64,000 bases of DNA from an uncultured Porphyromonadaceae bacterium (GCA_947643165.1 CANRVB010000012.1:1-64000); one strand, 5' to 3'; shown: positions 48,624 to 58,396, numbered from the stretch's first letter. Made by a program: numbers and translations. Notes: a model not told the origin generated them from the letters alone.

Positions 48624-49231
48624 TGTCCTGTGATGATAGATTGATGATTTAATATGCAAAGATAACTCTTTCTGAGGAAAGAATGTGTGTAAGAGAGCTT
48701 CTAAAATCGGGGAAATGTGTAAATTGCAGTTGTCTGTGATGCAAATACAAACGAACTGTGGCGGATCGCTATCCTGTGGCGTCGCAAACAAGAAGGTATG
48801 GAATCAGCATGCGGCAACAGCCGGCAGTCATGTGCAAGGTGTAAGGCTCCTGTTGTTTATCCGGAAGTAACAGAAACTGTCAAAAAATGAAAGTGCACTA
48901 CTTCACAGTAGCGCACCTCCCTCATAACCAAAATTCAAGTATATATTTTTTGCTTGTCTAACCGGCCGACTGACCAATAGGGCAATCGGTTTAGTGGTGC
49001 AAAATTACATCATAGGGAGGTGACTGTCAATAGTGTGAGAGTAAACAAAATCTAAATAACCTTAAGGCAGAGTATGTTTTGTGTTTCTATAACTACTATT
49101 TGAAAGTGTTTAGTTAATATTATGAGAGGGATGTGTGAATTGGTGTTGCGGGGCTATGTGGAGCATGGGTTGAAGCGGATATTTTGACTATTATCCAAAT
49201 TACTCTCGTTCGGCAATCCCCCCAAATAAAT

Positions 49232-49263
49232 TTTGGCATTGCGCTCACTTATTCGTAATTTTG
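49232..49263 (+). promoter_or_regulatory. tandem promoter 1: TTTG-N20-TAATTTTG
   Basis: TTTG 49232-49235, TAATTTTG 49256-49263. Confidence 0.7.
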
Positions 49264-49307
49264 GCTGACGCCCGAATTACTTCCGTTCGGCAATCCCCCC
49301 AAATAAA

Positions 49308-49340
49308 TTTGGGCATTGCGCTCACTTATTCGTAATTTTG
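49308..49340 (+). promoter_or_regulatory. tandem promoter 2: TTTG-N21-TAATTTTG
   Basis: TTTG 49308-49311, TAATTTTG 49333-49340. Confidence 0.7.
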
Positions 49341-49384
49341 ATTGTCTTCCAAATTACTCACGCTCGGCAATGCCCAAAATAAAT

Positions 49385-49416
49385 TTTGGCATTGCGCTCA
49401 CTTATTCGTAATTTTG
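49385..49416 (+). promoter_or_regulatory. tandem promoter 3: TTTG-N20-TAATTTTG, 5 nt before rlmN ATG
   Basis: TTTG 49385-49388, TAATTTTG 49409-49416; ATG 49422. Confidence 0.75.
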
Positions 49417-49421
49417 TATTC

Positions 49422-50459
49422 ATGAATGAGAAAGAACCCCTGTTGGGTCTTACGCCCGATCAATTGCGCGAGGTGGCAGCCACATGCGGTCTGCCACGTT
49501 TTGCCGCCGGCCAGATAGCTCGCTGGCTGTATCAGAAACGTGTGACTTCGATAGACTCGATGACCGATATATCGGTAGCAGGCCGTGAGCGTCTGAAAGA
49601 GCGCTACTGCGTGGGCCGCACGGCACCGTTGGCAGAAGCGCGAAGCAAGGACGGGACTGTAAAATATCTGTTTGAGGGTGTCGGCGGTCATGACGTTGAG
49701 GCGGTGTATATACCGGATCACGATCGTGCGACACTGTGCGTAAGCTCGCAGGCGGGTTGCAAAATGGCTTGTGCATTCTGTATGACTGGCCGTCAGGGAT
49801 GGCACGGCCAACTGACTACCTCCCAGATAATCAACCAGGTGCTGTCGATACCTGAAAGCGAGACGCTGACCAACATAGTGTTCATGGGTATGGGCGAGCC
49901 GATGGATAACATTGATGCCGTGATGGGCGCGATAGAGATATTGACTGCCAAATGGGGTATGGCATGGAGTCCGAAACGTATAACAGTGAGCTCGGTGGGT
50001 GTACTTCCGGCACTGAAACGTCTGCTTGATGAGACTCATGTGCATATAGCCATATCCTTGCATCTGCCCGATACGACAAAACGCGCAGAAATGATGCCGG
50101 CAGAACGTGCATGGCCTATCAACAAGGTGATAGACCTGTTGCGCGATTATGATTTCGCCCATCAAAGACGTCTGTCGTTTGAATACATAATGTGGAAGGG
50201 GGTGAACGATTCACCTCGTCAGGCTATGGCGCTGTCGCGTATGTTGCGCGGTGTGGACTGCCGTATAAATCTGATACGTTTCCACTCAATACCCGACTCT
50301 CCGCTGATGCCGGCAAGCATGGCTGACATGGAAGCTTTCCGTGACCGACTGAATGATCTCGGTATAATAGCAACAATAAGGGCATCGCGCGGTGAGGATA
50401 TAATGGCGGCGTGCGGTATGCTTGCGGGCAAGAAGCAGGAAAAGAGCAGCAAGGAGTGA
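49422..50459 (+). CDS. rlmN: 23S rRNA (A2503-C2)/tRNA (A37-C2) methyltransferase RlmN
   Basis: Radical SAM 'CKMACAFCMTG', 'TNIVFMGMGEPMDN', 'ISLHLPD'. ATG 49422 (track start 49386). Confidence 0.95.
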   Translation: MNEKEPLLGLTPDQLREVAATCGLPRFAAGQIARWLYQKRVTSIDSMTDISVAGRERLKERYCVGRTAPLAEARSKDGTVKYLFEGVGGHDVEAVYIPDHDRATLCVSSQAGCKMACAFCMTGRQGWHGQLTTSQIINQVLSIPESETLTNIVFMGMGEPMDNIDAVMGAIEILTAKWGMAWSPKRITVSSVGVLPALKRLLDETHVHIAISLHLPDTTKRAEMMPAERAWPINKVIDLLRDYDFAHQRRLSFEYIMWKGVNDSPRQAMALSRMLRGVDCRINLIRFHSIPDSPLMPASMADMEAFRDRLNDLGIIATIRASRGEDIMAACGMLAGKKQEKSSKE

Positions 50460-50499
50460 AAAAAAATGTATGACTTGATGCGTGGTTTATGAAATTTTG

Positions 50500-50507
50500 T
50501 AAATTTG
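50500..50507 (+). promoter_or_regulatory. -7 element TAAATTTG
   Basis: TTG 50475-50477-N22-TAAATTTG upstream of the Asn/Gly-rich protein. Confidence 0.5.
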
Positions 50508-50634
50508 CACGCTGAGTAGTTAAATTTGATCTACCGGACAAACCATAGCCAAAAATATCTGTCTCAGTTATATATAACCGCTATTGGTGATATGCCAATC
50601 GTATCATTTTATTAACGACTTTAAATTGACGGCT

Positions 50635-51756
50635 ATGAAAATCTTTCGCAACCTACTGATCGCCTCTCTGGTAACAGCCACGTTTGTGCTTGCATCAACA
50701 CCTGAAGCACAAGCCGAACCGCGCCGCGAAAACACACAGCGCGAGCAAAAAAGCAATGGCGGCGGGTCGTATCGCCGAAGTAACAATGGTAATAACAGCT
50801 CGCGTGCGAGCCAAAACAATAAGAAGCGTCCGGACAATGGTACGGTGAACAATGGCAACAAGTATCGTCCGGGGAGCAACTCCAACAAGCCGAACAACGG
50901 GAACCTGAACCAGGGTAACAACCGCCCGGGAAACGGTGGAAAGCCGAACAACGGGAACCTGAACCAGGGCAACAACCGCCCGGGTAACGGTGGAAAACCG
51001 GGCAACGGGAATCTGAATCAGGGCAACAACCGCCCGGGTAACGGCGGAAAACCGGACAACGGGAATAAGCCCGGCAACCAATATCGTCCCGGAGCCAACG
51101 GACAATATCCCGGTGGAAATGCCAACCGCCCAAACATAGGAAACAATCTGAACGGTAACAAACCCGGGAAATATCCTCCGGGGCACAATCCTGGCAAGCC
51201 TTCGACTGTACGTCCGGGCATGAACATGCACCGTCCGCCTGTGGCACCTCCGCCTCCACGTCCATATCATCCACAAAAGTGGCACTATGCAGGCCGTCCG
51301 GTTCCCCCTCCATCATGGCGTCCGGCCCGTCCGCGGGTTCTGTTCTCGACAGTACTCGGCCTGTCGTTCGGCACAGCAATCAACATCTCGATAGATTATC
51401 TGGCCAACAACGGATATACCGTTGACGGCTACAATAACAATACGGTATATCTGAATGATGTGAGACAGCTTGGCTTCCTGTGGCCATACGCCTCGCTGTA
51501 TTACAACGACTACGGAAGATTGTCGGCATCGGAATTTGTATTCTCGACTCCAGGCTATGATATGGGCCGCTATAACGCAGCGTATAACGCGCTTGTAAGA
51601 TCGTACGGTCCACCGGTGAGCACAAGCCGCTCGGGAGGTGATATAACCGCATCGTGGTGGGGAGCTGACAATCAGTTTGTGACCCTTCGTTTTGGCTATG
51701 GCGCACCACAGTCAGGACCTAACCGATACTTCACGACGCTCACGTTCGGACTCTGA
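50635..51756 (+). CDS. secreted Asn/Gly/Pro-rich repetitive protein
   Basis: Signal peptide 'MKIFRNLLIASLVTATFVLASTPEAQA'; three repeats (P)NNGNLNQGNNRPGNGGK; distinct C-terminal domain. Confidence 0.85.
   Translation: MKIFRNLLIASLVTATFVLASTPEAQAEPRRENTQREQKSNGGGSYRRSNNGNNSSRASQNNKKRPDNGTVNNGNKYRPGSNSNKPNNGNLNQGNNRPGNGGKPNNGNLNQGNNRPGNGGKPGNGNLNQGNNRPGNGGKPDNGNKPGNQYRPGANGQYPGGNANRPNIGNNLNGNKPGKYPPGHNPGKPSTVRPGMNMHRPPVAPPPPRPYHPQKWHYAGRPVPPPSWRPARPRVLFSTVLGLSFGTAINISIDYLANNGYTVDGYNNNTVYLNDVRQLGFLWPYASLYYNDYGRLSASEFVFSTPGYDMGRYNAAYNALVRSYGPPVSTSRSGGDITASWWGADNQFVTLRFGYGAPQSGPNRYFTTLTFGL
50890..51051 (+). repeat. 54-bp coding tandem repeat, 3 copies plus partial
   Basis: ccgaacaacgggaacctgaaccagggtaacaaccgcccgggaaacggtggaaag at 50890-50943, then 50944-50997 and 50998-51051. 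Confidence 0.9.
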
Positions 51757-51784
51757 GCGCCATTAAACAATATCATACTAAATA

Positions 51785-53716
51785 ATGATCAACGGTTTTA
51801 TCCGCGTGGCAGCAGCAGTTCCACGCGTCAATGTAGCAGATGTCTGGACAAATGTAGACAACATAATAGCAATGGCAGGCGATCTCGACTCCAAGGGGGT
51901 TGAGCTCGCTGTCATGCCAGAGATGTGCATAACCGGTTATACGTGTGGCGATCTTCTTGAAAGCCACACGCTTCTTGAGGCAGCCCGCGCCGGCCTACAG
52001 CGTATAATAGAGGCCTCAAGCCAGTGGAAACTTGACCTGGTGGTAGGACTTCCCATGAGTTTCGGCACGGATATACGCAACTGTGCCGTAGCTCTTGGAC
52101 AGGGACAGCTGAAACTGATAGTCGGCAAGGAGTACATGCCTACCTACGGTGAGTTTTATGAGCGAAGATGGTGGGCACCGGCACCATCGGGAATGCCGAG
52201 GGTATTTACCTGTGCGGCAGGCGTGAAGGTCGGCATAGAAATATGCGAGGAGCTATGGGTGCCCCAACCACCGTCGGGCCGTGCCGTGCTCGAGGGAGCG
52301 CAGGTGATATTGAACCTGAGCGCCTCGGATGACAGCGCGGGTAAATATGACTACCTGCGCAGACTTGTCCGCGGACAATCGGCACGATGCCACTGCGCGT
52401 ATGTATATGCGTCGGCAGGATATGGCGAAAGCACATCGGACGTGGTATTCGACTCCAAACTAATAGTTGCCGAAAGAGGCGATCTCCTGGCCTGCAACCG
52501 GCGCTGGGATGCATCGGAACGGATGGTGATAGCCGATGTTGACATAGCGGCCATAGATTATGACCGCCATCATACCGGAACCTTCGGCGATTCAGCCGCA
52601 CGGGCCAATCTAAGTCCGCGGGAACCATCGACGCTGTCGCTGGCGACAACCGACTTCGAACGAAGACTGAAGTACAGAGTGATAGAGCCAATGCCGTTTG
52701 TACCCTCGGATGCAGCGGAACTGGACGAACGCTGCTGGGAGGTAACATCGATACAGACAGCCGGACTATGCCGCCGTCTGGACTTCATCCACTGCAAGAA
52801 GATAGTAATAGGGATATCTGGCGGTCTCGACTCAACCCTGGCCCTTCTGATAGCAGTCAACGCATTTGACAAACTCGGCTATGACAGAAAGGGTATAATA
52901 GGCGTGACAATGCCCGGATTCGGCACATCGACGCGCACCCGCACGAACGCCCACGCTCTGATGGAACAGCTTGGTGTGACGATACTCGAGATTCCGATAG
53001 CCGATGCTGTGACACAACATTTCGAGGACATCGGTCATGATCCGGCAGTGCATGACACAACATACGAGAACTCGCAGGCACGCGAACGTACACAGATACT
53101 GATGGATCTGGCCAATAAGGAGAACGCGATAGTGCTCGGAACGGGTGATCTGTCGGAACTTGCGTTGGGCTGGGCTACCTACAACGGAGACCAAATGTCG
53201 ATGTATGGCATAAACGCCGGTGTTCCGAAAACGCTTGTGAGGTATATAGTGAGCTGGTTTGCCGACAAGGCTGAGGCCGCCGGACGCCCGGAGGAGGCGA
53301 ACACACTTCGTGATATAGTAGGGACACCTGTGAGCCCGGAACTGCTTCCGGCCGCAGAGGACGGCACCATCGCACAGAAGACCGAGGATCTGGTAGGTCC
53401 GTATGAACTGCATGACTTTTTCCTGTATTATACGCTCCGCTTCGGATTTTCACCGGCCCGCATATACTGGCTGGCAAAGCAGGCATTTGCCGATTCGCCT
53501 CTGGGTGAGGACAAGATGATAATAAAATGGCTCTATGTGTTTGTGAAGCGGTTCTTCTCGCAGCAGTTCAAACGCTCCTGCATGCCCGACGGTCCGAAAG
53601 TGGCCAACATAAGCCTGTCGCCCCGCGGTGACTGGCGAATGCCATCCGACGCGTCGTCGCGCCTATGGCGTGAGGGTGTAGAGCGTATAGCACGTCGGCG
53701 CGGAGTTGAACTTTAG
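51785..53716 (+). CDS. nadE: glutamine-dependent NAD+ synthase
   Basis: N-terminal nitrilase domain ('LAVMPEMCITGYTCGDL'), synthetase P-loop 'GISGGLDSTLALLI', 'GTGDLSELALGWATYNGDQMSMYGIN'. Confidence 0.96.
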   Translation: MINGFIRVAAAVPRVNVADVWTNVDNIIAMAGDLDSKGVELAVMPEMCITGYTCGDLLESHTLLEAARAGLQRIIEASSQWKLDLVVGLPMSFGTDIRNCAVALGQGQLKLIVGKEYMPTYGEFYERRWWAPAPSGMPRVFTCAAGVKVGIEICEELWVPQPPSGRAVLEGAQVILNLSASDDSAGKYDYLRRLVRGQSARCHCAYVYASAGYGESTSDVVFDSKLIVAERGDLLACNRRWDASERMVIADVDIAAIDYDRHHTGTFGDSAARANLSPREPSTLSLATTDFERRLKYRVIEPMPFVPSDAAELDERCWEVTSIQTAGLCRRLDFIHCKKIVIGISGGLDSTLALLIAVNAFDKLGYDRKGIIGVTMPGFGTSTRTRTNAHALMEQLGVTILEIPIADAVTQHFEDIGHDPAVHDTTYENSQARERTQILMDLANKENAIVLGTGDLSELALGWATYNGDQMSMYGINAGVPKTLVRYIVSWFADKAEAAGRPEEANTLRDIVGTPVSPELLPAAEDGTIAQKTEDLVGPYELHDFFLYYTLRFGFSPARIYWLAKQAFADSPLGEDKMIIKWLYVFVKRFFSQQFKRSCMPDGPKVANISLSPRGDWRMPSDASSRLWREGVERIARRRGVEL

Positions 53717-53773
53717 TCGAGCGGGGAGTGTTTCATAATTGCCACACGTCATAAAAGAGTGAGGTTCAATATT

Positions 53774-54316
53774 ATGAAACACATTCTCACAAAATCAGCC
53801 AGACGATTGATGGCTATAACGGCCATAGCCGCAGCCGCAATCGCAGGTTCAGCAACAATGAACGCCCAGACATCGGTAAAAACACCTGATGTACCTCTAT
53901 ATTTCCAGGGAGTGGGACCGGCAGTAGCCGGATCGGCAAGTGTGGACCACCTGCCGAAGAGCGCCCGCGACTTTTTGGCAAAGCACTTCAAAAACAGCGT
54001 GGTAACGCGCGTGATGGAGGAGTATGCCGACGACCGCGGCTATGAGGTGAGCCTGAATGACGGCACTGACATAGAGTTCGACCAGAATGGTGAATGGACT
54101 GAGGTAGACGCCGGAAACGGCCTTGTGATAGCACAGCATCTGGTGAAAGCCCTGCTGCCTGAACGCGCCCGCAAAGAGCTTGAGAAACGCGAGGTTGTGG
54201 CAAAGGTGGAGACATTGAAGCGAGGCAAAAGCGGATATAAAGTTGAGCTACGCGGCGTGCAGCTGGATGACTACCGATTTGCAACCGACGGCAAGCTACT
54301 GAAAATCAGCGACTGA
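53774..54316 (+). CDS. PepSY-like (BLIP-fold) secreted protein
   Basis: Signal peptide; 'LPKSARDFLAKHFKNSVVTRVMEEYADDRGYEVSLNDGTDIEFDQNGEWTEVD'. Confidence 0.8.
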   Translation: MKHILTKSARRLMAITAIAAAAIAGSATMNAQTSVKTPDVPLYFQGVGPAVAGSASVDHLPKSARDFLAKHFKNSVVTRVMEEYADDRGYEVSLNDGTDIEFDQNGEWTEVDAGNGLVIAQHLVKALLPERARKELEKREVVAKVETLKRGKSGYKVELRGVQLDDYRFATDGKLLKISD

Positions 54317-55631
54317 CCGCATGCCGGCGCCGACGAATGACGATAACCGACACTATCGTTGCAGCAGCAAGCATCCAGGGATAGTATAAGTATGGCCATG
54401 GGGCTGCAGGGGATATTCCTGCCAGTGCCGTGGCCATAAGTGTCTGCGCACCATAGGGAATTAGGCACTGCACTACGCATGATGCTGTATCAAGCAGACT
54501 GGCACTTTTGCGTGGATCGACACCGTAGCGGCGGCTTATCTCGGCAGAGAGGCTACCGACAGTGATGATGGCCACAGTGTTGTTTGCAGTGCAGAGATCT
54601 ACAATACCTACCAGAGCGGCTATGCAAGCCTGGGCACCGCGACTGCCTCGGATATGCCGCGTCATCGCGCGCAAGAGGAATGCGAAGCCACCGGCAGCAC
54701 GGATCACACCTACCATACCGGCTGAAAGGAGCGTGATTATTATGAGGTCGCCCATAGAGTCGATACCGTCGCCCATAAGCTTGCACATATCAAGCAGTCC
54801 GAGGCCGGAGATGACTCCACTGCACAATGCAGCGACAATGCCAGCTGTTAGCACAACAAGCACGTTGACCCCGCAAATAGCCAGCAGTATGATAAGGAGA
54901 TATGGAATTGTGAGCCATACAGATGGTGAGCCATCGAAACCCGCCAGAGGAAGATCGCGGCCTGTGCCAAGCAATATGTACAAGACAAGTGTGAGAACAG
55001 CAGCAGGTAGCACAATGAGGAGATTGGTGCGGAATTTGTCGGCCATGCGACAACCTTGAGTGCGTGTGGCGGCAATGGTAGTGTCGGATATAAAGCTAAG
55101 GTTGTCACCGAAAAAAGCACCACCGAGCACTACGGCCACCAACATAGGTACACTTCCGACAGCACCCGATGAGTGTGCGATCTCAACGGCGAGCGGTGTG
55201 ACAGCGACAACGGTACCCACCGATGTACCGATGGCAAGCGAAACAAGACATGAGGCCGAGAAAAGAGCGGGAACTATAAGCCATGAAGGAAATGCGCTGA
55301 GAGTGAGGGCAACCGTGGCCTCGACAGCCCCTGTTCCCTTTGCTAAAGCAGCAAATGCTCCGGCAAGGACAAATATCCAGATCATGTAGAGGATATCGCT
55401 GTGACCGGCCGACCGTGAGAAAACCTCGACACGTGAGGCAAGCTTACCACCACGACGCCACACAAGAATGCTCCACACGGAAGCTACGGTGAGGGCCACG
55501 GCGATAGGCATAGAGTAGAAATCGTTGACAGCCACCGAGACTGCGACATACAAAGCCAGAAAAACAGCAACAGGCGAGAGCGCCAGTAACCCCTGCTTCA
55601 AAGAGACGGATTCATCATATTTCAATTCCAT
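54306..55631 (-). CDS. NhaC-family Na+/H+ antiporter
   Basis: Multi-TM; 'AIGTSVGTVVAVTPLAVEIA', 'GGAFFGDNLSFISDTTIAATRTQG', 'CIAALVGIVDLCTANNTVAI'. Confidence 0.88.
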   Translation of the reverse strand: MELKYDESVSLKQGLLALSPVAVFLALYVAVSVAVNDFYSMPIAVALTVASVWSILVWRRGGKLASRVEVFSRSAGHSDILYMIWIFVLAGAFAALAKGTGAVEATVALTLSAFPSWLIVPALFSASCLVSLAIGTSVGTVVAVTPLAVEIAHSSGAVGSVPMLVAVVLGGAFFGDNLSFISDTTIAATRTQGCRMADKFRTNLLIVLPAAVLTLVLYILLGTGRDLPLAGFDGSPSVWLTIPYLLIILLAICGVNVLVVLTAGIVAALCSGVISGLGLLDMCKLMGDGIDSMGDLIIITLLSAGMVGVIRAAGGFAFLLRAMTRHIRGSRGAQACIAALVGIVDLCTANNTVAIITVGSLSAEISRRYGVDPRKSASLLDTASCVVQCLIPYGAQTLMATALAGISPAAPWPYLYYPWMLAAATIVSVIVIRRRRHAVSR

Positions 55632-55635
55632 GCTA

Positions 55636-55643
55636 CAAAATTA
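55636..55643 (-). promoter_or_regulatory. -7 element TAATTTTG 4 nt before the nhaC-like start codon
   Basis: Minus strand reads TAATTTTG-TAGC-ATG. Confidence 0.6.
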
Positions 55644-55804
55644 CTAATTTTCCATACCCCGAAGCATAGGAATTGGCAGTTGTTAACGTTCTTTTCCTTT
55701 CATTCCGGCACAAAACGACAGCTATAGTTTGGGCAATTGTCAATTTTTATGTACTTTTGATGTACCTCAACCGATAAATATGCACCAACTCATACCTTTT
55801 GACC

Positions 55805-56470
55805 ATGGATACTGAAAAATTGCCGATAGTGATCACAGTAGGACGCCAATTTGGCAGCGGCGGCCGCGAGATAGGCAAACTCCTTGCCGACACGTTCGGA
55901 ATGAAATATTATGACAAAGAGCTGCTTGCCGACGCAGCCCGCAAGGCGGGCGTGGATCAGGAATTCTTCGAGCGCAATGACGAACGCGCCCCAAGCTTTC
56001 TGGATGGCCTGTTCTCGTTCAGCCACGGCATGAATCCGATAAGCCTGTACGCCGGCAGCTCGCTTATAAGCGATGACAATCTCTACAGGGCACAAAGCGA
56101 ATTCATAGAGGAACTTGCGCATAAAGATCACTGCGTGATAGTAGGGCGTACAGCCGACTACATACTGCGCGAACATCCGAGAATGGTGTCGGTATTTGTC
56201 CATGCTCCTGCCGATGTATGTGCGGAGCGCATAATGCGCCGTCAGCCGGAACTGACCAAAGAAAAGGCACGCGCCCGTTTTCATAAGATGAACAAGCTGC
56301 GTGCCAATTACTATAACTTCTATACTGACAAAACCTGGGGTATGGCATCGAGCTATGACCTGACCATAGATACTTCTAAAGTTTCTGCTGCCGACATAGT
56401 CGATATCATAGCGGCCTATTGCCGCAGCCGGTTTGGCGATGATATACCGGAAGGAATGAAGAAGAAATGA
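55805..56470 (+). CDS. cytidylate kinase-like family protein
   Basis: 'IVITVGRQFGSGGREIGKLLADTFGMKYYDKELL'. Confidence 0.88.
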   Translation: MDTEKLPIVITVGRQFGSGGREIGKLLADTFGMKYYDKELLADAARKAGVDQEFFERNDERAPSFLDGLFSFSHGMNPISLYAGSSLISDDNLYRAQSEFIEELAHKDHCVIVGRTADYILREHPRMVSVFVHAPADVCAERIMRRQPELTKEKARARFHKMNKLRANYYNFYTDKTWGMASSYDLTIDTSKVSAADIVDIIAAYCRSRFGDDIPEGMKKK

Positions 56471-57043
56471 TCAGTCGGTGATGCGTCGGCGGCTGTTGGT
56501 CCCGACAAACTCAAAGACAGAGTTGACGGCCGATGCCACAAGCGCGATTCCGGTGATAAGAACCACAATCTCGTTCATTGTGCGGACATCCGTGCAAAGA
56601 ATTATTATGCCACTTATGATCATCAGTACCGGAATGATATAGAACCACCACGGCATATAATATGCTTTTGAGGCCATAATAATGGTAACAATGTGGAATA
56701 TGCCGTAGAGTACGAGTATCGCTCCGAAGAAATAGGCAACCAACCCCACAAAGAAACCAGGCACACAGACCATCCATAAGCCAAGAGCAATGGCTCCGAC
56801 CGATGCCCACATGGTGGAACGGACAGCAGTGCGAACCTGCGGCTCGTCCTGAGCGAGAGTTTTTACTTCACGATGGTTTGACAGGGCCACACCGACACTA
56901 TAGAGCGACGGGACGATCAAAGCCACACCTACAGCCACCACAAGCCAGTTGAGGAGATCAATGCGATTGTGGCAGACTATCAAAACTATGCCCACGATAA
57001 GAACCACAATCATCGTGAGCCAATTGCTGGCTGAGTTCTTCAT
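56471..57043 (-). CDS. HdeD/DUF308-family membrane protein
   Basis: Paired TM repeats; start MKNSASNWLTMIVVLIVGIVLIV (track start 57157). Confidence 0.75.
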   Translation of the reverse strand: MKNSASNWLTMIVVLIVGIVLIVCHNRIDLLNWLVVAVGVALIVPSLYSVGVALSNHREVKTLAQDEPQVRTAVRSTMWASVGAIALGLWMVCVPGFFVGLVAYFFGAILVLYGIFHIVTIIMASKAYYMPWWFYIIPVLMIISGIIILCTDVRTMNEIVVLITGIALVASAVNSVFEFVGTNSRRRITD

Positions 57044-57076
57044 ATCTTCAGAAAAATTAAAACAACATGATGAGAC

Positions 57077-57113
57077 AAAATGCCGTGGGCAAATATATTG
57101 CCACGGCATTTTT
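57077..57113 (-). terminator. terminator downstream of the suf operon
   Basis: AAAATGCCGTGGgCAA-atata-TTGCCACGGCATTTT with flanking A/T tracts. Confidence 0.75.
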
Positions 57114-57149
57114 AGAACACGTTCAGACGGTTGAAAGTTCTGACAGATT

Positions 57150-58376
57150 TCAGACAAGCATCGGGGCTATACGCTTGAGCGCATCGACAAAACGGTCGGC
57201 CTCTTCCATCGTATTGTAAAGAGCGAATGAAGCCCTGACAGTCCCATCAATACCAAGCGACTGCATAAGCGGTTGGGCACAATGATGACCGGTCCGCACA
57301 GCTATACCGAGCTTGTCGAGCAACAGCCCGGTATCGTAATGATGCGCGCTACCGAGAAGGAATGAAATTATCCCGGCTTTGCCCGGCGCTGTGCCAAACA
57401 GACGTATGCCGGGGATCTCCGATACCATGCGTGCCTGCGCGTGCTGCATCAGAGCTTCCTCGTGAGCAGCTATAGCTTTGGTTCCTATACCGGCAAGATA
57501 GTCTATTGCAATGCGGAATGCTGCAATTCCGACATAGTCGGGAGTTCCCGCCTCAAACTTGAACGGGAGATCGGCCCATGTAGTATGCTCGAATGTGACA
57601 TGCGATATCATCTCTCCACCACCCTGATAAGGTGGCATCTTATCGAGCAACTCACGGCGCCCATAGAGTATGCCTACACCTGTGGGACCATACATTTTGT
57701 GACTGGAAAAAGCATAAAAATCAGCGCCGATATCATGAACATTGACCGCTGTATGAGCGATTGCCTGTGCGCCGTCGACCATCATCACCGCACCTGCCTG
57801 ATGAGCCAACCTTGCCATCTCGGCCACAGGATTGACCGTGCCGAGGACATTGCTGACGTGGGCTGCCGATACAACTTTGGTCCGCGGTCCGAGCATAGCC
57901 TTATATGCCTCCATGTCAAGCGATCCGTCGCTATGAAGTGGCACAACCTTGATGACAACACCCCTACGCTGACGCAATAGTTGCCAGGGTACAATATTGG
58001 CATGATGCTCCATAGTGGTGAGCACGATCTCATCGCCTTCATCAAGCAGCTGACCGTAGCTTGATGCCACAAGATTGATGGCCTCAGTGGCGCCGCGGGT
58101 AAATATCACCTCTTCCGTAGATTCAGCACCGATGAATTCACGTACACGCTCGCGTGTGCGTTCCATCAGTTCTGTTCCTTCCTGTGACAATGTATGCACT
58201 CCCCGATGCACATTGGCCTTGTGAGTATAGTACATCTCCTCGATCATATCGACCACACAGCGCGGAGTCTGTGTAGTTGCCGCATTATCAAGATAGACAA
58301 GCGGACGTCCGTAGACGGTACGTTTGAGCAACGGGAAATCCTGTCTCAGTTCATTGATTTCGGACGAGGTCATCAT
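57150..58376 (-). CDS. sufS: cysteine desulfurase SufS
   Basis: 'YLDNAATTQTPRCVVDMI', 'AHQAGAVMMVDGAQAIAHTAVNVHDIGADFYAFSSHKMYGPTGVGILYG', 'VRTGHHCAQPLM'. Confidence 0.97.
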   Translation of the reverse strand: MMTSSEINELRQDFPLLKRTVYGRPLVYLDNAATTQTPRCVVDMIEEMYYTHKANVHRGVHTLSQEGTELMERTRERVREFIGAESTEEVIFTRGATEAINLVASSYGQLLDEGDEIVLTTMEHHANIVPWQLLRQRRGVVIKVVPLHSDGSLDMEAYKAMLGPRTKVVSAAHVSNVLGTVNPVAEMARLAHQAGAVMMVDGAQAIAHTAVNVHDIGADFYAFSSHKMYGPTGVGILYGRRELLDKMPPYQGGGEMISHVTFEHTTWADLPFKFEAGTPDYVGIAAFRIAIDYLAGIGTKAIAAHEEALMQHAQARMVSEIPGIRLFGTAPGKAGIISFLLGSAHHYDTGLLLDKLGIAVRTGHHCAQPLMQSLGIDGTVRASFALYNTMEEADRFVDALKRIAPMLV

Positions 58377-58396
58377 AATATATCCAGGAAGAGTTG

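Larger units (their letters stand above)
49195..49416 (+). repeat. three tandem direct repeats (~68-69 nt plus 8-nt linkers, period 76-77 bp), each with a palindrome and promoter
   Basis: Units 49195-49263, 49272-49340, 49349-49416; common core 'GGCATTGCGCTCACTTATTCGTAATTTTG'. Confidence 0.92.

Noticed and set aside
49195-49416. Repeats with short variable linkers resembling a CRISPR array
   Set aside because: Repeat unit (~69 nt) is too long, linkers are only 8 nt, no cas genes, and each unit contains a promoter.
54306-54316. 11-bp convergent overlap of the PepSY-like and NhaC-like genes
   Set aside because: Short convergent overlaps are common; not notable alone.
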